A stretch of DNA of 8,877 nt from Candidatus Roizmanbacteria bacterium. Its GTDB lineage: Bacteria; Patescibacteriota; Microgenomatia; UBA1406; GWC2-37-13. The position numbers and the translations under genes are program-made. The notes under the pieces were generated by a model. It was given only the letters and a program-made list of their open reading frames with translations. It ran no database searches and was not told the DNA's origin. Of the stretch, positions 4,503 through 8,877 are shown one piece after another; positions within the stretch are counted from its first letter, which is position 1; every line of letters starts with the position of its first letter. Location: contig JAAXWV010000049.1 of NCBI GenBank assembly GCA_013334845.1, positions 1-8,877 on the forward strand, in the 5' to 3' direction.

Positions 4503-7053
4503 AGTGAGGAGTAGGTGTCGGGGTTGCTCCTGAATCCCAATCCTTATTGACTCCGAAGTGAATAGTAGATTCGCTCGATTTATCCTTCTCATTCTTTGCA
4601 ACAACCTTAATCTCATAAGTGCCATCAGACAAGTCGCGTGATTCATCTATATCAGATTTATCCTCATCGAAGTTCATTATTTCGCTTCCATTTAAGTAAA
4701 CTTTTACACTCTTTACTTTAGCGATGGAGACAATTTTTACACGAATATTAATCTTATTCGAGTTTACTTTCTCATGATCGGATGGAGCCTTAATAGATAC
4801 GGCAATATCGTCAGCTGAAGCGTTGGAAGTCTCAGTGGGATAGTGCCATTTATCGTCACCTTGCTCCTTCGCCCAGGCATCAATACCCTCCTGCCAGCGG
4901 TTTTTGCCATCCTGAGAAACTGGATCGCTTTCTGTCACCACATAAAAGTCTTTTTCATCATATTGTCCCAGTTTAACTTCCACTTCATTCGCCAGTTTCC
5001 CGCTATTTTTAGAAATTTTCAGCTTTTTATAGAATGGAGAGATCTCTTTTGGTTCACGTCCTTCAATAAAATACTCAGCACGACTTGGACGCCCATCGAC
5101 TGGCAAGCCTCCTAAGAATGAATCGACCGTTGTTGCTTTTACCTTGTCGGGTTTATCCATAATTCCGTCGGGATATTTTTTCAAAAGTCCAACCATAATA
5201 TTGTGCCAGATAGGCGATGCGCCAGTAACTCCCGAGGCAATGCGCTGATCCATCTTGCTATTATCATGATTGCCGACCCATACGCCAACGGTTACTGATT
5301 TAGTATAACCAATAGCCCAGTTGTCACGCTTATCATCTGTCGTGCCCGTTTTGACTGCGACTGTTTTTCCTGCTACGTTTAAGTAGGAATTGAGACCAAA
5401 TTCGTCTGCACGGGCATTATTATCCGACAACATGTGAGAAATTAAGAATGACGTTTCTGGAGTTAGTACTCTCTTTTCCGATGCTTTTACTTTTTTATAG
5501 ATCGTCTTATTATTAAAATCAGTAATCTCAAGAATGGCGCTTGAATCAACTCTACTTCCCCCACGAGCAAACACACTGAAAGCAGATGTCATATTGAGTA
5601 GAGTAGTGTTACCACCGCCAAGAGTGATCGACAGTCCATATTTCTTGAGATTTTCATCGGTGGGAGCAAAGTCCTCAAGGCCCATATCATATGCTTTCTG
5701 CATCATTTCACGTATCCCTACCATTGCTACCAATTTCACCGCCGGAATATTGAGTGAATTACCTAAGGCGAACCGCAGTTGCACCGGGCCTCTGAACTTT
5801 CCATCATAATTTACCGGAACATAGTCGTCTGCCCCCTGTACTGGAAATACCGTTTTCGTATCCATGACTACTGTTGCCGGTGTATAACCCTTTTCGAGTG
5901 CCGTCGCATATGTAATTGCTTTCATGGTCGACCCTGGCTGTCGGTTTCCCAAAACGGCCACATTATATTTGCCATATACTTCATCGTTATAATCGTACGA
6001 GCCAATCATTGCCAGAATTTCCCCAGTCGGAGAATCGAGTACAACTGCGGAACCATTGTCTACTTTAATGTTTTTTATTTTCTCCACCTCCTCCTTAACA
6101 ATTTTCTGGGCAGCATTTTGTGCGTCGAGTGAAAGGGTAGTTTTCACTTTTAAACCTTTATCTAAAAAGCCTTCTCCATATTCTTTTTCGATCAAATCCT
6201 TAACATAGAAAATGAAATGGGGAGCAATCATTGTTTCCTTAGCAGATGTAAACTGGACCTTATTCATCTGCGATAGTGCATCTTTTTCCTGCGTCTTGGT
6301 AATATAACCAACTTCTCTCATCCGACTCAACACGTCAGTTGCACGACTTTTCCACGCGTCTTTTTTACCAACAAAAGGCGAATAGTACGATGGACTCTGT
6401 GGAATACCCGCCAGAATTGCCGATTCTACCAGACTGAGATCTTTCGGAGACTTACCAAAATATGCTTGAGCCGCTGTTCCCGCCCCCCAGTAGCTTCCTC
6501 CATACGGGACTTCGTTCAAATACATTGACAGAATCTCGTCTTTTGTATACCGTCGTTCAACCTCAATAGCAAGCATTGCTTCCTTTATCTTACGAGTAAA
6601 GGTACGGCTTGAGTCGAGTAGCGTATTTTTAATAAGTTGTTGTGTGATAGTCGAACCTCCCTGCATCCCTTTGCCTATAAAAGCACTTAAAAATCCCCGG
6701 ATTATACCCGTTTCAGAAATTCCGGAATGTTTGTAGAAGTTTTTGTCTTCAATGGCAACGGTTGCTTTTTTCAGATAGTCTGAAATCTCATTTGAAGCGA
6801 CAGGAACACGATTTTTATCTTTAAACATTTCGTAGATAACTTTCCCGTCCCGATCATAAAATACAGTAGAGTTCTTGCTGGCTTGCGACAATTTACCGGG
6901 AGAAGGTAGATCTTTAGCTAACCATGCAAAAGCCAATAATGAGACGATAAAACCGACTATCAATAATCCAATGAGCCCAAGAATGCCGTACAAAATTACC
7001 TTCTGTTTTAACGATTGTTTTGCCAATCTGCGAAGACGCCGTGGAGAATACAT
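4501..7053 (-). CDS. Bifunctional class A penicillin-binding protein (PBP1A type) with Ig-like C-terminus
   Basis: The protein polymerises lipid II into glycan strands (GT51) and cross-links stem peptides (transpeptidase) on the outer face of the membrane. It has 850 residues from ATG 7053. A basic N-tail (PRRLRRLAK) precedes one membrane segment at about 20-46. The GT51 domain has E102 in EDKNFYKHSG, GGSTITQQ (132-139), RKIKE (E158), the segment YLNEVPYG to 185 and a following LAGIPQSPSYYSP. The transpeptidase has SxxK (S375-TM-K378), SxN (S433-L-N435) and KTG (568-570), so both activities look intact. Residues about 751-836 resemble a bacterial Ig-like domain (VKSVKVYLNG, LSDGTYEIKV), followed by a PTPTP tail. 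A GTG at 7068 would extend the protein by five residues but lies next to the -10 box, so ATG 7053 is preferred. It is transcribed divergently from the small membrane ORF. Confidence 0.96.
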   Translation of the reverse strand: MYSPRRLRRLAKQSLKQKVILYGILGLIGLLIVGFIVSLLAFAWLAKDLPSPGKLSQASKNSTVFYDRDGKVIYEMFKDKNRVPVASNEISDYLKKATVAIEDKNFYKHSGISETGIIRGFLSAFIGKGMQGGSTITQQLIKNTLLDSSRTFTRKIKEAMLAIEVERRYTKDEILSMYLNEVPYGGSYWGAGTAAQAYFGKSPKDLSLVESAILAGIPQSPSYYSPFVGKKDAWKSRATDVLSRMREVGYITKTQEKDALSQMNKVQFTSAKETMIAPHFIFYVKDLIEKEYGEGFLDKGLKVKTTLSLDAQNAAQKIVKEEVEKIKNIKVDNGSAVVLDSPTGEILAMIGSYDYNDEVYGKYNVAVLGNRQPGSTMKAITYATALEKGYTPATVVMDTKTVFPVQGADDYVPVNYDGKFRGPVQLRFALGNSLNIPAVKLVAMVGIREMMQKAYDMGLEDFAPTDENLKKYGLSITLGGGNTTLLNMTSAFSVFARGGSRVDSSAILEITDFNNKTIYKKVKASEKRVLTPETSFLISHMLSDNNARADEFGLNSYLNVAGKTVAVKTGTTDDKRDNWAIGYTKSVTVGVWVGNHDNSKMDQRIASGVTGASPIWHNIMVGLLKKYPDGIMDKPDKVKATTVDSFLGGLPVDGRPSRAEYFIEGREPKEISPFYKKLKISKNSGKLANEVEVKLGQYDEKDFYVVTESDPVSQDGKNRWQEGIDAWAKEQGDDKWHYPTETSNASADDIAVSIKAPSDHEKVNSNKINIRVKIVSIAKVKSVKVYLNGSEIMNFDEDKSDIDESRDLSDGTYEIKVVAKNEKDKSSESTIHFGVNKDWDSGATPTPTPH

Positions 7054-7088
7054 GGTAAAAGTATACACTATTCATGTATAATTGAGAA
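7054..7088 (-). promoter_or_regulatory. PBP promoter (leaderless)
   Basis: On the minus strand TTCTCA (7088-7083) and TATACT (7065-7060) are separated by 17 bases, and only TTTACC separates the -10 from ATG 7053. The predicted start site falls on the start codon. The spacer contains the -10 box of the divergent small ORF. Confidence 0.6.
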
Positions 7089-7089
7089 C
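7077..7089 (+). promoter_or_regulatory. -10 element of the small membrane ORF (leaderless)
   Basis: A perfect TATAAT at 7077-7082 ends 7 bases before ATG 7090. No good -35 is seen at 16-19 bases upstream; that stretch overlaps the PBP start codon and its -10. TATAC (7062-7066) and GTATA (7076-7080) form a dyad centred between the two -10 boxes, which suggests one shared bidirectional promoter. Confidence 0.5.
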
Positions 7090-7197
7090 ATGTCGCATAA
7101 GCCACACGTTGCTGAAAAAATATGGAAAGTGATCGTAATCGTGTCATCAGTACTCCTTATTTTATCGAGTCTTGCCCCCATTCTGCTTATCAAATAA
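7090..7197 (+). CDS. Small single-span membrane peptide, 35 residues
   Basis: Starting at ATG 7090 the frame encodes 35 residues and ends TAA at 7195-7197. A hydrophilic, basic start (H3, K4, H6, K10, K13) is followed by a strongly hydrophobic stretch (about residues 14-34, VIVIVSSVLLILSS then LAPILLI) and a terminal Lys. One transmembrane helix is expected. The frame stays open further upstream, but those codons lie inside the antisense PBP gene; the ATG placed 7 bases after a perfect TATAAT box is the natural start. I do not recognise a family. It could be a small membrane accessory protein linked to the divergent PBP, but that is only suggested by position. A chance ORF is possible, though the combination of promoter placement and clean topology argues for a gene. 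Confidence 0.6.
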   Translation: MSHKPHVAEKIWKVIVIVSSVLLILSSLAPILLIK

Positions 7198-7202
7198 ATA
7201 GC

Positions 7203-7232
7203 TTCAACCTTTCGCCAAAAGCGAATTATAAT
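7203..7232 (+). promoter_or_regulatory. recG promoter with inverted repeat in the spacer
   Basis: A perfect TATAAT (7227-7232) ends 5 bases before ATG 7238. A weak -35-like TTCAAC lies at 7203-7208 (spacer 18). The spacer holds a perfect inverted repeat, TTCGC (7211-7215) and GCGAA (7221-7225), with a 5-base loop. It could be an operator, or a short terminator for the preceding small ORF, although no T run follows. Confidence 0.5.
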
Positions 7233-7237
7233 AAGGT

Positions 7238-8877
7238 ATGTCACCGGTAAATACGAATACCCATTTTCTTGATACTCCTATTTCTGCACTTCCATCAACT
7301 CATGCCCTTACTATTAAACGGATGCAGGCGCTTGGAATAAACACCTACGAAGACCTACTTAATTATTACCCATTTCGCTATGAGGATTTTTCGCTTATTT
7401 CGCCAATTAATCGATTACAGGAGGGGGAGCTGGTCACTATAAAGGGAACTGTGACAAAGGCGACGAATGAAATTACTCGCCGTGGTTTTAAAATTCAGAA
7501 GGTTAGTATTACTGACCAGACAGGAATAATTGAAGCTGTGTGGTTTAATCAGCCCTATCTGCTGAATGTAATAAAGCAGGGTACGTTCGTTTCGATTTCA
7601 GGCGAAGTGAAAAAACAACTGCGTGGACTTTCACTCGAGCCAAAAGAATATGAGATTCTCCGTTCTCTTTTGACTCCCACAGTACACACCGCAACGATCG
7701 TACCAGTCTATCCGGAAAAATATGGTTTGTCGTCACGCATTTTCAGGGAAAAAATCCACTATGTGCTTGATATGCTTAACAACTATCATGATGAGGTCGA
7801 ATTTCTTCCGGAATCAATTCGCAATTCATACAAGCTCTGTAACGAACTCAAAGCTTATCAAAATATACACTTTCCCCAATCGCATGGTGCCCAAAAAGAG
7901 TCAATACACCGCCTTTCTTTTGACGAGCTTTTTACCATTCAACTCAATACTCACCTTATTAAGCAGGAATGGCTGAAAGAAACAGTAATGAGCCCGTTTG
8001 AAGAGAATGAACAGACAAAAATAGTGATGGATAACTATTTGAGTATCCTTCCTTTTATTCTTACATCCGCCCAGACACGCTGCGTAGATGAGATTCTGGC
8101 CGATCTAAAACGCAACCGCCCAATGAACCGATTTCTCCAGGGAGACGTGGGCTCAGGAAAAACTGTCGTTGCTTCAATAGCTTGCTATTTTACTCATCTC
8201 AATCGGAAACAATCCCTCGTGATGGCGCCTACAGCTATTCTCGCCGTTCAACATTTTGAGACTCTGAGCCGTTTGCTCTCACCATTCGGCTTACGTGTTG
8301 GCCTCCAGACCGGCACATCCAAAATTAACAAAAATAGTAAAATAATAGATGATTTTGATGTGATTGTAGGTACACAAGCACTGCTTACCGAGTCAACATC
8401 CTTTACCAATGTTGGACTGATAGTCATAGATGAACAGCATCGTTTTGGTGTGGCTCAGCGTGCTTTGCTACGTAAGAAAGGTTCTGATCCACACCTACTT
8501 ACGATGACAGCGACCCCAATCCCAAGAACAATTGCTCTTACTCTCTATGGTGAGCTCGACCTATCAATTATTGATGAGATGCCAAAAGGCAGACTTCCCA
8601 TTAAAACCTATCTCATACCTCAAGCGAAACGACACGATTCTCACCTCTGGATCGGAAAACAGATTCGGGAATTGGGCGTGCAAGCATATGTAATATGTCC
8701 GCTTATAGAAGAATCGGAAACAGAAACGATGAAATCAGTAAAAGCCGCTAACGCAGAATATGAAGATCTCAAAAGAAATGTATTTAAAGACTTCTCAGTG
8801 GGCTTGCTTCACGGAAAAATGAAGCCTAAGGAAAAAGACCAGGTCATGGATGAGTTTAAAAGTAAAAAATATATGTT
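7238..8877 (+). CDS. recG: ATP-dependent DNA helicase RecG, 3' partial
   Basis: The frame is open from ATG 7238 to the window edge (546 codons plus 2 bases). RecG is a superfamily 2 translocase that reverses stalled forks and processes Holliday junctions and R-loops. An OB-fold wedge domain occupies roughly residues 60-145 (ELVTIKGTVTKA, GIIEAVWFNQP). The helicase core shows Walker A GDVGSGKT (302-309), motif Ia MAPTAILAVQH, the RecG-type Walker B DEQH (398-401) followed by RFGVAQR, and motif III TATP (424-427). The beginning of the second RecA lobe (AYVICPLIEESE, VGLLHGKMKPKEK) is present. The Walker A position is close to that in E. coli RecG, so the N-terminus is about normal length. The remaining motifs and the C-terminal TRG element lie outside the window. 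AAGG two bases before the ATG is too close to act as a Shine-Dalgarno sequence. Confidence 0.97.
   Translation, partial: MSPVNTNTHFLDTPISALPSTHALTIKRMQALGINTYEDLLNYYPFRYEDFSLISPINRLQEGELVTIKGTVTKATNEITRRGFKIQKVSITDQTGIIEAVWFNQPYLLNVIKQGTFVSISGEVKKQLRGLSLEPKEYEILRSLLTPTVHTATIVPVYPEKYGLSSRIFREKIHYVLDMLNNYHDEVEFLPESIRNSYKLCNELKAYQNIHFPQSHGAQKESIHRLSFDELFTIQLNTHLIKQEWLKETVMSPFEENEQTKIVMDNYLSILPFILTSAQTRCVDEILADLKRNRPMNRFLQGDVGSGKTVVASIACYFTHLNRKQSLVMAPTAILAVQHFETLSRLLSPFGLRVGLQTGTSKINKNSKIIDDFDVIVGTQALLTESTSFTNVGLIVIDEQHRFGVAQRALLRKKGSDPHLLTMTATPIPRTIALTLYGELDLSIIDEMPKGRLPIKTYLIPQAKRHDSHLWIGKQIRELGVQAYVICPLIEESETETMKSVKAANAEYEDLKRNVFKDFSVGLLHGKMKPKEKDQVMDEFKSKKYM

Noticed and set aside
4843..6132. 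Plus-strand ORFs inside the PBP gene
   Set aside because: They mirror a well-supported gene on the other strand, have no homology I recognise and no promoter.
7054..7068. GTG at 7066-7068 as the PBP start
   Set aside because: It lies immediately upstream of the TATACT -10 box, so it would not be in the mRNA if that promoter is used; ATG 7053 fits better.
7015..7089. Upstream extension of the small membrane ORF
   Set aside because: This part is antisense to the PBP N-terminus and crosses the promoter; the ATG at 7090 is better placed.
7233..7237. AAGG as a ribosome binding site for recG
   Set aside because: Only one base separates it from the ATG, too close for Shine-Dalgarno pairing.
1..8877. 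CRISPR array, insertion sequence, prophage or toxin-antitoxin system
   Set aside because: No repeats with spacers, transposase, integrase, terminal inverted repeats or toxin-like pairs are seen; the genes are housekeeping types.

Overview
The window looks like chromosomal sequence from a streamlined, AT-leaning bacterium. The best guess is a Candidate Phyla Radiation (Patescibacteria) member, possibly Microgenomates. Support: short intergenic gaps, no recognisable Shine-Dalgarno sequence before any gene, a CPR-looking L20 C-terminus and a penicillin-binding protein ending in an Ig-like domain with a Pro-Thr tail. TGA ends pheT normally, so the TGA=Gly code of Gracilibacteria/Absconditabacteria does not apply. 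The lineage is an inference from gene style; no 16S rRNA or other marker is present.

Layout. (1) Bases 1-3776, plus strand: a tight translation cluster, rplT-like, pheS, pheT, then a small MazG/HisE-type pyrophosphohydrolase whose start overlaps the pheT stop (ATGA). The order rplT-pheS-pheT is the classical bacterial arrangement. The first gene, cut by the left edge, is unusual: its C-terminal 84 codons are ribosomal protein L20, but the normal basic N-terminus is replaced in frame by a tetratricopeptide (TPR) repeat. (2) Bases 3777-3921: a candidate leader or small RNA and a strong intrinsic terminator. The terminator also carries the promoter of the next gene. (3) Bases 3922-4371: a Nudix hydrolase. 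(4) Bases 4372-4500: a convergent intergenic spacer with a long imperfect hairpin. (5) Bases 4501-7053, minus strand: a bifunctional class A penicillin-binding protein. (6) Bases 7054-7089: a 36-bp divergent promoter region. (7) Bases 7090-7197: an unannotated 35-residue membrane peptide. (8) Bases 7238-8877: the first 546 codons of recG, cut by the right edge.

The two PheRS subunits charge tRNA-Phe, and both show reduction or variation. PheT lacks the N-terminal tRNA-binding (EMAP/OB) insertion and has Phe at the position of the editing-site glutamate E334 of E. coli. PheS has a four-cysteine insertion. The MazG-like and Nudix proteins are probably nucleotide-pool sanitisers. The PBP builds peptidoglycan, and RecG remodels stalled forks and branched DNA.

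A repeated signal ties the window together. The four genes that head transcription units (Nudix, PBP, the small membrane ORF, recG) all have a TATAAT or TATACT hexamer ending 5-7 bases before the ATG. Transcription would then begin at or next to the start codon, giving leaderless mRNAs. The most novel item is the TPR-L20 fusion. The editing-site change in PheT and the terminator/promoter overlap before the Nudix gene are next.
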